Of a stretch of 64,000 nt of DNA, positions 1 through 8,341 are shown in pieces; within the stretch, counting starts at the first letter, position 1, and each line of letters opens with the position of its first letter. Source of the DNA: Paenibacillus sp. JNUCC-31 (GTDB lineage Bacteria; Bacillota; Bacilli; Paenibacillales; Paenibacillaceae); the NCBI RefSeq assembly GCF_014844075.1, contig NZ_CP062165.1, forward strand, positions 1,302,001-1,366,000, written 5' to 3'. The position numbers and the translations under genes were made by a program. The notes under the pieces are model-generated. The model was given only the letters and a program-made list of their open reading frames with translations, did no database searches and had not been told where the DNA came from.

Positions 1-877
1 CGAAGTTAACCATCAGGGAAGGCATCAGCCTCCAGTCCGCCAGACGGCCACCAAGCATATTACCCAATGTAACACCGACACCGAACAGTACCAGAATCCA
101 GGTCACGCTCTGCTCGGCAAAACCACTAATATCGACAAGCATCGGCGTAATGTAGGTGAACACAGCGAACAAACTTCCACAGCCGAGCGCACCAATCAAC
201 AATATCAATAACACTTGGGGGCGAACCAGATTCCGGAATTGCTGACCCAAGTTTGCTGGTGGTCCCTGTTGGATCACCGGAATGAAACGAATGATACCCA
301 TCAATGAGATGATGCCCAGAATGGTAATGGCTCCAAACGATGACCTCCACCCAAGCTGTTGCCCGATGAATGTACCAAACGGCACACCAATAATGTTGGC
401 AATCGTTAATCCAGCCAGTACGACGGATACCGCCCCTGCCCTTCTCTCCGGTGCAACCAATCGTGTTGCCATCAGCGATCCTACACCCAGAAACGTACCG
501 TGAGCAAATGCCGTCAGAATACGTGCCGAGATAAGCAGCCCATAAGTTGGAGCAATAACAGACAACGCGTTACCGATGATAAAAATACACATCAGCAGCA
601 CCAGCAGTTTTTTCTGCGGAATCTTGTGAGTGAACACGGTAAGTACAGGTGCACCTACCGCCACACCAAGCGCGTAACCCGTGATTAGCTGCCCTGCTTG
701 GGGGATGCTTACATTCAAATCCGCGGCCACATTCGGCAGAAGGCCCATAATAATAAACTCCGTCATGCCGATGGCAAAAGCCCCTACCGTCAGGCATAAA
801 AGGGATAAGGGAAACGCCCCTCGTTTGGCAGATTTCGTAACTTCCGATTCCATTTGAGTTGATTCTGTCTTACGCAT
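1..877 (-). CDS. MFS drug-type exporter, C-terminal part outside window
   Basis: Translating the minus strand from ATG at 877 gives an open frame that runs off the left edge (about 292 codons seen). The first 90 residues contain MTEFIIMGLLPNVAADL and then GQLITGYALGVAVGAP, the usual start of DHA1-type 12-helix major facilitator exporters of the AraJ/YdhP kind. Further transmembrane helices follow, with a G-x-x-G-P-x-G-like helix 5 region (IIGVPFGTFIGQQLGWR). These proteins export small molecules by proton antiport; the substrate cannot be read from sequence. AGGAGA lies about 10 nt upstream of the ATG. The gene starts 25 nt after the stop of the ADP-ribosylglycohydrolase gene on the same strand, so the two are probably co-transcribed. 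It is 50 kb from the core of the PKS line and separated by unrelated genes, so I do not assign it to the cluster. Confidence 0.85.
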   Translation of the reverse strand, partial: MRKTESTQMESEVTKSAKRGAFPLSLLCLTVGAFAIGMTEFIIMGLLPNVAADLNVSIPQAGQLITGYALGVAVGAPVLTVFTHKIPQKKLLVLLMCIFIIGNALSVIAPTYGLLISARILTAFAHGTFLGVGSLMATRLVAPERRAGAVSVVLAGLTIANIIGVPFGTFIGQQLGWRSSFGAITILGIISLMGIIRFIPVIQQGPPANLGQQFRNLVRPQVLLILLIGALGCGSLFAVFTYITPMLVDISGFAEQSVTWILVLFGVGVTLGNMLGGRLADWRLMPSLMVNF

Positions 878-902
878 ATGATGTTCTCTTCTCCTGTCTC
901 TT

Positions 903-1826
903 CTATCTTGTTTCTGCCTTTAACCACAGTGCCTCTGTCAATTCGTCCAGCGTATCTCGCATGGCCAACTTCTCTCGCCAGTGTGACGGAATGCCGCTTA
1001 ATCCATAATACGCTCCGGCGATTTGCCCATATACCGCTCCCGTGGTGTCCGCATCATCACCCAGATTCACCGCCAATAACGCACCCTCTTCAAAGGTCGA
1101 AGATTGATGGAAAGCCCATAACGCCGCTTCAAGTGAACGAACGACATATCCGCTCCCCTGAATTTCAGGTGGTACTTTATAGCGGTATGATCCTTGGACA
1201 ACTTCTGCAATCGCTGGTGAAAAAGCTTTCTCTTGCCTCCACTGACAGCAGGCATCAGGCCGCAACATGGTATCCTTGTCCGCTCCGCGCAGTCCCGCAA
1301 CCATGATTGCCGCCAGCACTTCGCATGCTTCCACACTTTCAACTGCGGCATGTGTCGTTCTGGAGCTCAACCCTGCATACAACAACGCCTGATCCGGCTG
1401 ATTGGCATATGCCATGGCTACAGGTGCGAGCCGCATGATGGAACCATTCCCCGCAGTCATCGGGTTGGTTGAACCACTATACGCTTCACCTGTTGCTGCA
1501 AACCGATCAAGGGCATTGCGAGTAGCCCCGCCAATATCAAAGCAGGTTCCCGTACTGCTCATATAGCCGACCTGATACCAATTCGTATACCGTCTCATCT
1601 GGTCCTCGGGATCAAAGCACTCTTTTCTGACCAAGCTTTCAGCCAGACAAAGGGCCATCGACGTATCATCCGTCCATTGTCCGGGAGCCAGATCGAATAC
1701 ACCTCCGCCCACAATATCGGTAACAGGCTCAAACGTGCCGGGACTGCTGAATTCCACTGTTGTTCCCAGTGCATCCCCTGCCGCAAGCCCAATTAAACAA
1801 CCTTGAAAACGATCCTTTAGCAGCAT
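903..1826 (-). CDS. ADP-ribosylglycohydrolase family protein (DraG-like)
   Basis: The product is about 307 residues, a normal length for the ADP-ribosyl-glycohydrolase/crystallin J1 family, which removes ADP-ribose from proteins or small molecules with a binuclear Mg centre. Metal-binding signatures are visible: GLAAGDALG near the N-terminus, the WTDDTSMAL motif, and the C-terminal GDDADTTGAVYGQIAGA motif with the paired Asp residues. I chose the ATG at 1826 rather than the ATG at 1853 because AGGAGGGGG sits 6-8 nt before it and falls inside the coding part of the longer version. It is followed closely by the MFS gene. Substrate is unknown; a role in nucleoside or ADP-ribose metabolism is family-level inference only. 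Confidence 0.88.
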   Translation of the reverse strand: MLLKDRFQGCLIGLAAGDALGTTVEFSSPGTFEPVTDIVGGGVFDLAPGQWTDDTSMALCLAESLVRKECFDPEDQMRRYTNWYQVGYMSSTGTCFDIGGATRNALDRFAATGEAYSGSTNPMTAGNGSIMRLAPVAMAYANQPDQALLYAGLSSRTTHAAVESVEACEVLAAIMVAGLRGADKDTMLRPDACCQWRQEKAFSPAIAEVVQGSYRYKVPPEIQGSGYVVRSLEAALWAFHQSSTFEEGALLAVNLGDDADTTGAVYGQIAGAYYGLSGIPSHWREKLAMRDTLDELTEALWLKAETR

Positions 1827-1994
1827 CGTCCATCCCCCTCCTCTACAATTCAACTCTCAAATAACTTCTTCTTCCATTCTCCCACATGGTCCGATATGGC
1901 GTAAAGAAGTGTTTAATACGCAAGCTGATTGCAAATGAACTTTAACCGTATGTTGAGTTGCCTTTCTTTCAACCTGATAGACATACGGCCAAGA

Positions 1995-2041
1995 AGCCGG
2001 GAGGAACCTATGCCTGTCGCATCGTTCCTTCCGGCTCTTTT
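1995..2041. terminator. Hairpin, possible terminator
   Basis: A 13-bp inverted repeat (1995-2007 with 2024-2036, one G-U wobble) surrounds a 16-nt loop. A short T run follows on the plus strand. It lies just downstream of the GNAT remnant on the minus strand and may be its old terminator. Confidence 0.4.
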
Positions 2042-2052
2042 CAATTGATGAT

Positions 2053-2274
2053 TTATTCAAATGTTTTAATAAAATTTTTCTGATCCTTTGTAAATACATA
2101 CCCACGACGTTCGTAAAATCGGTGAGCCGGGATTCGACTTGGATGAGATAGTAGTTTAATCCCGGCGTACCCGTTATTCTTTCCCCATTGCTCAAGAGAC
2201 GCTATCAACAGGCTGCCCGTACCCTGATCTCCCTTATCTTTCTTTCTTGCATTCGATAACCCCTCATTCGCCGT
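2053..2274 (-). pseudogene. GNAT acetyltransferase remnant, 5' truncated
   Basis: The minus-strand frame ending in TAA at 2053-2055 and open up to a TGA at 2275-2277 encodes 73 residues without any ATG, GTG or TTG near its beginning. The sequence contains DQGTGSLLIASLEQWGK, then AGIKLLSHPSRIPAHRFYERRGY. These are the acetyl-CoA-binding motif A (normally R/Q-x-x-G-x-G/A) and motif B (H/N-x-x-A-x-x-F-Y-x-x-x-G-F/Y) of GNAT N-acetyltransferases. Only the C-terminal half of a GNAT domain is left, so it is a decayed gene. The overlapping 112-codon frame on the same strand at 1857-2195 is not the real reading frame. Confidence 0.7.
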
Positions 2275-2303
2275 TCAGTTTTCCACTCATTATCGAAGCA
2301 CGC

Positions 2304-3194
2304 TTACTCATTCTTGATGGAATGAATAGAGGCATAGACCATAGGCAGGAAGCCTTCAGATGGTTCCCCAACAGGTGCATGGATATGGAATACGAAGCCA
2401 GTTCCATCCAGCTCTTTTACGATAACATATTCTGATTTCTTATCGTTTTGAGCCATCATGAACAATCTTGCATCTTTCATCGGGCCATTGCTAAGCTTTT
2501 CCTTGTTTAATTGCTTCACTTTTCCAGTCTCAGACAACTCTTCCTTGGCATCCATCTTTAGATCATCCAGTTTATAATTCGAAGGCAGCTTTTCAATCTC
2601 CACCTCATAATCCGGATCAATCTTCATGGTCAATTCATGATCATCCGCATCAAATGTCATCGGTTCAAACACATATAATGAGTACCCTTTGCCTTGAGCC
2701 AGTGTAACCGGGCGCTTTTCGGTCATGCCTTCTACGGTTACTTCCAGCTGAGACGTCTTCGGACGATCCGACGTAATATTACCGCCTGTATCTGAACCGT
2801 TACTGTCCTCTTTCGTCTCGATCTTGGCAATTTCCGTAAGCACCAGCTGTTTGATCGTTGTATCGCCTTCAATGGCTTTTTCTACATATTTGAATCGAAC
2901 GGAATCCTCATCGTCAATGTCATCCAAAAACTTCTGTACATCTTCACCCACCTGGAAAGACATCGGTTCCTCATTCACACGAATTTCAACCGTGTGCGAA
3001 TCTGCCCAACCGGTCAAAATGCCTTTGGCTTCGATCATAGCACTTTCCTCAGGCTGCTGTTCAGGTGCCGGTGTCTGTACTTCTGTATTATTCGCGGGTG
3101 GCTGAGCAGCAGGGCTACTGTTGCCACAGGCCACAAGCGAGAATCCCATAACCAAAACAAGTAATGATGCACTAATATTCATCGTATTTCGCAT
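2304..3194 (-). CDS. Predicted lipoprotein, function unknown
   Basis: The 296-residue product begins with MRNTMNISASLLVLVMGFSL followed by VACGNSS, a clear type II signal peptide with lipobox (LVAC) for diacylglycerol attachment at Cys23. A Pro/Glu-rich spacer (about residues 27-52) follows. The mature domain is charged and rich in Asp/Glu/Lys, with two apparent segments: about 54-125, and about 148-296 after a low-complexity linker with SNGSDTGGN. No catalytic motif is recognised. The ribosome binding site CGGAGGTG lies 5 nt before ATG. It is presumably anchored on the outside of the cytoplasmic membrane. There is a 140-nt gap to the upstream ykyA-like gene, so it may have its own promoter. 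Confidence 0.8.
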   Translation of the reverse strand: MRNTMNISASLLVLVMGFSLVACGNSSPAAQPPANNTEVQTPAPEQQPEESAMIEAKGILTGWADSHTVEIRVNEEPMSFQVGEDVQKFLDDIDDEDSVRFKYVEKAIEGDTTIKQLVLTEIAKIETKEDSNGSDTGGNITSDRPKTSQLEVTVEGMTEKRPVTLAQGKGYSLYVFEPMTFDADDHELTMKIDPDYEVEIEKLPSNYKLDDLKMDAKEELSETGKVKQLNKEKLSNGPMKDARLFMMAQNDKKSEYVIVKELDGTGFVFHIHAPVGEPSEGFLPMVYASIHSIKNE

Positions 3195-3337
3195 ATGAAC
3201 ACCTCCGTTAGCTTATACGCCATGATGCTTGTCCATGTTGCCTGACTTTGTTAACTTGACAGCTTAGTATTACTTACACGGCTGACCAGTCGCTTAATCA
3301 TGCAAAGTGCTCAACACCTTTTTGATACCATGAATAT

Positions 3338-3991
3338 TCAGCCGGCTTGTTCCATTTGCACAAGCTTTGCGTTGGCTACATTGAAAGCTTTCGTCTGCTT
3401 GTTGAACTGCTGCCGTAACTCAGCAACTTTGGCATATTGGCTGTTCCGTTCCCGAATCGCACGCTTGATCTTGACCAGATTGGGCTCCACGCTGCCCCTC
3501 ATTAGTGAATATAACAGCTCGTCCGCGTCAAGACTCTGCCTGTAGGAGGCGACAAACGCTGCAAACGACGCAGCTCTTTGCTCATATTGGTCCAATACCG
3601 TGTGGGCCTGAGCCAGATTCTCTTCCTTTTCAAAGGATAATTGATCCAGTGAAGTCCGAAGCTCCTCCATCTGTCCTTTCGTCCTGTCCATGACCACTTC
3701 TGCTTGATCCAGCAGTGTTCTTCGCTCGGAAATATGTTTGTCTGCCTGATCCAGCAGGGACTCAAGATCACTGTTTCTGTTCTTTCCTTTATTCAAAATC
3801 GATGTATACAATTCCATGTCTTCCCGTTCATGGCGGGCAAGCTCCTTCAGACTCTGATTCATCTCCTGATCAGTAACAATCAGTTGATTGACTTGATTTG
3901 CCGCCGGTTCCTGCGGTTGACCGCAAGCACTGACAAGCAGAGCCAGCAATATGCTGACTCCGGTCAGAGCTATCTTTTTTCTTCTAAGCAC
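3338..3991 (-). CDS. YkyA-like cell-wall-binding lipoprotein
   Basis: The product of about 217 residues has a lipobox (LLALLVSAC) and then a long, almost wholly helical region: LESLLDQADKHISERR, AEVVMDRTKGQMEELRTSL, and a C-terminal Lys/Gln-rich helix. This matches the Bacillus YkyA 'putative cell-wall binding lipoprotein' family in length and heptad character. I place the start at GTG 3991 because AGAGAGGGGG lies 9 nt upstream; the longer TTG version at 4015 would place this site inside the gene. It begins 41 nt after the stop of the polysaccharide deacetylase gene on the same strand, so the two probably form an operon acting on the cell envelope. Biochemical function of the family is not established. 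Confidence 0.78.
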   Translation of the reverse strand: MLRRKKIALTGVSILLALLVSACGQPQEPAANQVNQLIVTDQEMNQSLKELARHEREDMELYTSILNKGKNRNSDLESLLDQADKHISERRTLLDQAEVVMDRTKGQMEELRTSLDQLSFEKEENLAQAHTVLDQYEQRAASFAAFVASYRQSLDADELLYSLMRGSVEPNLVKIKRAIRERNSQYAKVAELRQQFNKQTKAFNVANAKLVQMEQAG

Positions 3992-4032
3992 CTCGGGGTG
4001 CCCCCTCTCTTGCAACTGCTAAGTTGTTGTTA

Positions 4033-4935
4033 TTATAAGCGAGTATCTCCGCTAAAATTGGCTATCCAATGCGCACTCGGATCGTAGACCTCGAACTCAT
4101 AGCCCCGATCTTCAAGCAATTCCAGTATGCGCGGCAACGCCTGTACCGTTTGCTCGCGCTCATGCATCAGAATCACTTCCTTATCCCGATGCACACTGTT
4201 GCTGACCCGTTTCACAATTTTGTCCGGCTGACCTGGAAGATTCCAATCGAGGGAGTCGGTGGTCCAATCCCACATTTTGAATCCCGCCGCAGCAATATCA
4301 CCCCTGAAGGATTCCCCAATCTGAGGACTGCTGCCGTATGGAGCACGAATCAGATGCGGTGTAAAACCGATCAGGTCCTGGACCATCTTCTGCTCCTTCT
4401 TGAATTCCTTCACAAAATTGGCGGAGCTTCCGCTCTTGTACAGTTTGTTATAGTTATGTGTCATGCTGTGAAGACCCGGATAACTGCCCTCTTTGACAAG
4501 CCGCTCCACGGCTTCCTTATGCTGATTCAACTGACGCCCAATCATGAAAAACGTTGCCTTCGCCTCATGCTGCTTCAAAATATCCAGTAATTGTCCTGTA
4601 TATTCACTAGGACCATCATCAAACGTTATGTATGCCAGCTTGCGAACTTGACCCAGGAACCGTGCAGGTTCTTCTTTGGCTTCAGGAGTCATTTCAATCA
4701 TCCCAAGCTTGGTTGGCTGTTCAATTACAGCTACTGGAGGGGGTGTTACATAATCCTTGATCCAGTGCGTTATGCCAATGAATGCATATGTTAAACCGAT
4801 AATGAGCAGTGCCAGAAGCGCCAGCGCAGCACTCAGTCTCCCATACCGGATTCTTCTTCGTCCATGCGTCTTGGTTCGGCTTGTTCTATGCGGGATGCCG
4901 CCACTCTCTCCCGCTCTCTGTTGTTGAACTCTCAC
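4033..4935 (-). CDS. Membrane-anchored polysaccharide deacetylase (NodB domain)
   Basis: The 300-residue product starts with GTG (4935). It has a basic cytoplasmic N-terminus, one transmembrane helix at about residues 34-57, and an extracellular carbohydrate esterase 4 domain. The motifs are in order: TFDDGPS with catalytic-base and metal-binding Asp106/Asp107; HSMTH with two metal-binding His; RAPYGSS; DWTTDSLDW; and LMHE near the C-terminus. Such enzymes remove acetyl groups from peptidoglycan or chitin-like polymers. The linker after the membrane helix is Pro-rich. GGAAG lies about 10 nt upstream of the start. It is probably the first gene of an operon with the YkyA-like lipoprotein. Confidence 0.9.
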   Translation of the reverse strand: MRVQQQRAGESGGIPHRTSRTKTHGRRRIRYGRLSAALALLALLIIGLTYAFIGITHWIKDYVTPPPVAVIEQPTKLGMIEMTPEAKEEPARFLGQVRKLAYITFDDGPSEYTGQLLDILKQHEAKATFFMIGRQLNQHKEAVERLVKEGSYPGLHSMTHNYNKLYKSGSSANFVKEFKKEQKMVQDLIGFTPHLIRAPYGSSPQIGESFRGDIAAAGFKMWDWTTDSLDWNLPGQPDKIVKRVSNSVHRDKEVILMHEREQTVQALPRILELLEDRGYEFEVYDPSAHWIANFSGDTRL

Positions 4936-5094
4936 TTCCAGGCCACTTCCTTACCTTCATTTTTTTCCCGATTATTGGTACATTATATCGTTTCATGTCT
5001 CTATATAGAAGATTAATAGAAAAATAGTCTGGGAGAATGACAGAATAGTTACAAGCCCGGTTACAATCTACTTATCTATTTCTTCTCTTTATCT

Positions 5095-5123
5095 TTTCCT
5101 GGGGGCATATTGTCCTGTATAAT
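5095..5123 (+). promoter_or_regulatory. Possible sigma-A promoter for the EamA gene
   Basis: A perfect TATAAT (5118-5123) lies 42 nt before the EamA start. At 17-bp spacing the -35 position reads TTTCCT, a poor match, so this is a tentative call. Confidence 0.35.
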
Positions 5124-5165
5124 AAGTTGATTTACGCCATTTGACTTCAAGAAGGAGCTACACCC

Positions 5166-6110
5166 ATGACTAGCTTGAACCGTGCCGGCAGATCGATCTT
5201 TCTGCTATTCTTTGTCGGCATTATTGCCATTTCGTTTTCTTCCATCTTTGTACGTTGGTCCACAGCAGATGTCGCTGTCATTGCGATGTACCGACTGTTC
5301 CTCACAAATCTGCTGATGCTTCCTTTAGTGTGGAAATACCGGCATGAGATGATGCGTTTGAACTTCAGACAGTGGGTTTTGCTGCTCTCATCCGGCGTGA
5401 TGCTGGCACTGCATTTCCTGCTCTGGATGGGATCGCTACGGCTCACGAGTGTAGCCAGTTCGACGGTCATTCTCGCTTTGGAACCTATATTGATCCTCGC
5501 CGGTTCGGTCTGGCTGTTCAAAGCCAAAATCAACCGCATGATGATCATCGGCATGGGCATCGCCCTGCTCGGATCCATCGCTATTGGAGCCGGAGATTTC
5601 CAGTTGGCAGGCACAGCGCTGCGAGGGGATATTCTTTCTTTGCTCGGCACGATCGCTGTGGCAGTACATATGCTGCTTGGACAATTTTTGCGTGCCGGTC
5701 TGAGTGCGTTCTCCTATAACTTTTGGGTATTTTTCGTAGCTGCCTGTACGCTTGCGGTATATAATCTGGTTAATGGTCACCCGTTTGGCGGTTATTCGGC
5801 TTCCGAGTGGGGAATTTTCCTGTTGCTCGCGATCGTGCCAACGATCTTTGGGCATTATCTCTTCAACTGGCTGCTTCAATATATGAATGCCACGACCGTA
5901 TCGATGGGGGTTCTGGGGGAACCTGTATTTTCCTCCCTACTGGCCTGGATGCTCCTCGGTGAATCGCTCAATGCATTGCAGATGTCTGCCGGAGTTGTCA
6001 TCATTTTCGGGGTATGGATCTTCATTCGGTATGGCAAAATCAAACCTCAGATTGCTCCTACTGAAGACCGTATCGTAGGGAACACACCTGCTAAACCAAC
6101 TGTTGTGTGA
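5166..6110 (+). CDS. EamA-family (DMT superfamily) permease
   Basis: The 314-residue protein has about ten hydrophobic helices and the two internally repeated EamA halves. The first begins FFVGIIAISFSSIFVRW and contains LALEPILILAGSVWLF. The second contains GHYLFNWLLQY and SMGVLGEPVFSSLLAWML. The repeated 'EP' at the end of helix 4 and helix 9 is typical of this drug/metabolite transporter superfamily. AAGGAGC lies about 9 nt before ATG. The substrate cannot be inferred. The gene stands alone, divergent from the deacetylase operon, and is followed by a structured intergenic repeat. Confidence 0.87.
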   Translation: MTSLNRAGRSIFLLFFVGIIAISFSSIFVRWSTADVAVIAMYRLFLTNLLMLPLVWKYRHEMMRLNFRQWVLLLSSGVMLALHFLLWMGSLRLTSVASSTVILALEPILILAGSVWLFKAKINRMMIIGMGIALLGSIAIGAGDFQLAGTALRGDILSLLGTIAVAVHMLLGQFLRAGLSAFSYNFWVFFVAACTLAVYNLVNGHPFGGYSASEWGIFLLLAIVPTIFGHYLFNWLLQYMNATTVSMGVLGEPVFSSLLAWMLLGESLNALQMSAGVVIIFGVWIFIRYGKIKPQIAPTEDRIVGNTPAKPTVV

Positions 6111-6134
6111 AGTAAACTGGGCAATGCTGTATGA

Positions 6135-6315
6135 GTTGAACTATTCATTTACACTTTAACGGAGAGGACAGAAAGAACCTGAAAAAGCGGAGCGGTCGAC
6201 TTTATCACCGGATTTTCCCCTTTGTAAAAGGGGATTCTTAAAAAAATCTGGAGATAACAGCGATTGGAAGGTTATTCTGTCATCGGAGCGGACTGTGTAA
6301 AATCTTTAGTTCAAC
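6135..6315. repeat. Structured intergenic repeat, copy 1
   Basis: This 181-bp element is bounded by a perfect 9-bp inverted repeat (6135-6143 with 6307-6315). Inside it are nested pairings: TTTACAC with GTGTAAA, GACAGAA with TTCTGTC, CGGTCG with CGATTG (using G-U pairs), a stem around 6205-6217/6245-6257, and a terminal CCCCTTT-GTA-AAAGGGG hairpin. The core from about 6181 onward is similar in sequence to 9795-9921. The whole could fold into one long RNA or DNA hairpin. It lies between the EamA gene and the rhodanese gene; there is no coding capacity. Confidence 0.65.
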
Positions 6316-6377
6316 TTATATAAATAAAACGGATGCATTCCAAAATAATCTCATTCCTTATAAGGCGGTGTACTGTT

Positions 6378-7214
6378 ATGAAAAATATTGTATCCATGCG
6401 CTGGCTGCTCGCCAGAATGTACGAACCAGATGTTGTCATTGCGGATTGCCGTTTCCTGCTCGGTCAAACGAATGCCGGAAGAGAGGCTTATGAGGCTGGT
6501 CATATTCCGGGGGCAGTCTATCTCGATCTAGAACAGGATCTTTCCTCTCCGGTGTCAGCCCATGGCGGACGTCACCCCCTGCCTGATCCAGCTGCATTGG
6601 CAAGCCGCCTCTCCAAAGCTGGCTTTGGGTCGAATAGCCGCATCATTGCTTATGATGATCAAGGTGGCATGAACGCCTCACGGCTATGGTGGTTGCTGCG
6701 TTATATGGGACATGAACATGTGTATGTAATGGATGAAAGCTTCACTGCTTGGCAAAATGCGAAATTCCCTGTTACGACGGATGTACCGGTACAGATTCCC
6801 TCTTCGTTCGAGTGGAACCTACAGCCGCTGCTGCTGGCAAGTGTAGAGGATGTGCAGCAGGCTTCTGTAAGCGGCAGCGCCGTGCTCATCGACTCTCGCG
6901 ATGCCCGCCGCTATTCCGGGCTGGAGGAACCGATTGATGCCAAGGCCGGACATATTCCGGGCGCAGTGAACTATTTTTGGAAAGACGTGCTTGGTCCGGA
7001 TGGTCGCTGGTCTGGTGTTGACGCATTGGAGGAACGGTTCGCGAAGCTCGATAAGGATGGGGAGATTATCGTCTACTGCGGCTCCGGCGTCTCTGCTTGC
7101 CCGAATGTGATTGCGCTGGAAGAAGCGGGATATACGAATGTGAGATTGTACTCCGGAAGCTGGAGCGACTGGATTAGTTACGAGGAGAATCCGGTGGCTA
7201 CCGGGGAAAAATAA
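6378..7214 (+). CDS. Two-domain rhodanese / 3-mercaptopyruvate sulfurtransferase
   Basis: The product has about 278 residues and two rhodanese domains. The N-terminal one carries YEAGHIPGAVYLD and the C-terminal one AKAGHIPGAVNYFW. The catalytic loop IVYCGSGVSAC places the persulfide-forming cysteine at about residue 234; the CGSGVSAC loop resembles 3-mercaptopyruvate sulfurtransferases (CGxGVTA) more than thiosulfate-type rhodaneses. I start at ATG 6378, preceded by AAGGCGG about 9 nt upstream, rather than at an upstream in-frame codon at 6333. The enzyme moves sulfane sulfur from mercaptopyruvate or thiosulfate to an acceptor in the cytoplasm. Its last 80 bp are found again twice downstream (8342-8423 and 11486-11560). 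Confidence 0.9.
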   Translation: MKNIVSMRWLLARMYEPDVVIADCRFLLGQTNAGREAYEAGHIPGAVYLDLEQDLSSPVSAHGGRHPLPDPAALASRLSKAGFGSNSRIIAYDDQGGMNASRLWWLLRYMGHEHVYVMDESFTAWQNAKFPVTTDVPVQIPSSFEWNLQPLLLASVEDVQQASVSGSAVLIDSRDARRYSGLEEPIDAKAGHIPGAVNYFWKDVLGPDGRWSGVDALEERFAKLDKDGEIIVYCGSGVSACPNVIALEEAGYTNVRLYSGSWSDWISYEENPVATGEK

Positions 7215-7237
7215 CGTATAGTACAAGTGATAAAAAG

Positions 7238-7262
7238 CCCGCGCAGAGCGCGGGTTCTTTTT
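7238..7262 (+). terminator. Intrinsic terminator of the rhodanese gene
   Basis: A perfect 7-bp stem CCCGCGC/GCGCGGG with a 3-nt loop is followed by TTCTTTTT, 24 nt after the stop codon. Confidence 0.9.
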
Positions 7263-7341
7263 GTTAGGGCTTGGGTGATTTACCCTCGGTACATTAGTGT
7301 TCTGAAATATTCCGAAACAATTAAAGGATGAAGAGGCACTC

Positions 7342-7578
7342 TCAATTCATTTCACGGCTGTCGCTATCATCCGGAACAAATTCCATAATGTCTCCCGGCT
7401 GACAGTCTAAGATTTCGCAGATCGCTTCCAAGGTAGAGAAGCGGATCGCCTTCACTTTCCCCGTTTTCAGATTGGACAGATTGACATTTGAGATCCCAAC
7501 CTTATCTGCCAGGTCATTCAATTTCATTTTTTTGTCGGCCAGAACTCGGTCGAGACGTATAATAATCGGCACTGTCAT
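7342..7578 (-). CDS. Small XRE-type HTH regulator (YozG-like)
   Basis: The 78-residue protein is almost entirely a Cro/C1-type helix-turn-helix: LDRVLADKKMKLNDLADKVG, then ISNVNLSNLKTGKVKAIRF and LEAICEILDCQPGDIMEF. Proteins of this size and sequence are regularly encoded next to DUF2975 membrane proteins, and that is so here: the DUF2975 gene ends 12 nt upstream. The pair is likely one transcript, with the HTH protein as an autoregulator or a partner of the membrane protein. The start ATG is preceded by GGAG at a short distance. Confidence 0.88.
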   Translation of the reverse strand: MTVPIIIRLDRVLADKKMKLNDLADKVGISNVNLSNLKTGKVKAIRFSTLEAICEILDCQPGDIMEFVPDDSDSREMN

Positions 7579-7590
7579 CAGTCTCCATTC

Positions 7591-8208
7591 TCATAAAGTC
7601 GAATCATGCTCTTCCTGCAGAAGAACGCCATATTTGAAAATCTCGGAGACGAACAGCACTAGTATGCCGATGATAATTCCGATTAAAGAGATACCGCCCA
7701 GATTAATTGAGAAGATACGAGTAACGAACAGGCAGATCAGAATGTTGAGAACGAGCTTCGCCAGCAAAGAATACAGGATAACGACTATTCCCAGCTTTTT
7801 CAGACGGGTGGCATTCGCCTGATTAAACGGGCTGCTTCCGCTAAGTATGCTACCTATTATATTACGAATCTGACCAATCGAGTAGATGTAAGTAATGAAG
7901 ATAAGCGTAGTGTTGGTCAAACTGACGACCAGATAAGCAGTCTTGGCATCGAACATATCGGGATTGATCGGTTGAAAATAAGTGAAAGGCACCATAACGC
8001 TATTCGTCAGCGTATCCGATAAAGGTACTGAAAAGAACCAGTGCGCGATTCCTTTCTCTGCAGAAAACAGTTCCTGAGGTTTTAATCCAATCCAGAGTTT
8101 GAAACAGACCAACGCAATGAGCAGCCCGATTCCTCCCCAGTATCCGATCATAAGTGCAATGTGCATTCTTTTGAGTCCAGGTTTGGCTTTAAATTCAATT
8201 CCGTTCAT
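7591..8208 (-). CDS. DUF2975 family membrane protein
   Basis: This is a product of about 205 residues with four predicted membrane helices: about 17-40, 85-110, 130-160 and 170-195. The order and spacing match DUF2975 proteins, with GSILSGSSPFNQANATRLKKLG between helix 2 and helix 3 (the SPF...N...R-L-K segment is characteristic). AAGGAG lies 7 nt before ATG 8208, so I do not use the TTG at 8214. It is co-directional with, and 12 nt upstream of, the XRE regulator. The family function is unknown; a membrane sensor or toxin-like role regulated by the small HTH protein is speculation. Confidence 0.85.
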   Translation of the reverse strand: MNGIEFKAKPGLKRMHIALMIGYWGGIGLLIALVCFKLWIGLKPQELFSAEKGIAHWFFSVPLSDTLTNSVMVPFTYFQPINPDMFDAKTAYLVVSLTNTTLIFITYIYSIGQIRNIIGSILSGSSPFNQANATRLKKLGIVVILYSLLAKLVLNILICLFVTRIFSINLGGISLIGIIIGILVLFVSEIFKYGVLLQEEHDSTL

Positions 8209-8248
8209 ACGCAATCTCCTTTTCTTGTGAACTTACAATATATACTAA

Positions 8249-8300
8249 ATGATAAGTTTACGAAAAACAATAACTATTTAATGATAAACATTAATTATCA
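8249..8300 (-). promoter_or_regulatory. Candidate operator upstream of the DUF2975/HTH pair
   Basis: Two direct copies of ATGATAA (8249-8255 and 8281-8287) are 32 bp apart, about three helical turns. The second forms an inverted repeat TGATAA-N7-TTATCA (8282-8300). The segment is very AT rich and lies 40-90 bp upstream of the DUF2975 start. Autoregulation by the YozG-like protein is inference. Confidence 0.35.
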
Positions 8301-8341
8301 GTCAAAGAGCGGCTCAAAACTGTTTGATAAATGGCAGAGTT

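Noticed and set aside
1..877. MFS exporter as self-resistance pump of the PKS cluster
   Set aside because: It is separated by about 11 kb of unrelated genes and appears linked to the ADP-ribosylglycohydrolase gene.
1857..2195. 112-codon minus-strand frame over the GNAT remnant
   Set aside because: Its translation has no family features, whereas the neighbouring frame carries clear GNAT motifs A and B.
5147..5650. 167-codon frame antisense to the EamA gene
   Set aside because: Lies entirely opposite a well-supported membrane protein gene and has no own signals.
6135..6315. Intergenic repeat as a simple transcription terminator for the EamA gene
   Set aside because: Much longer than a terminator, no final T run, and shared core with a second copy that does not follow a plus-strand gene.
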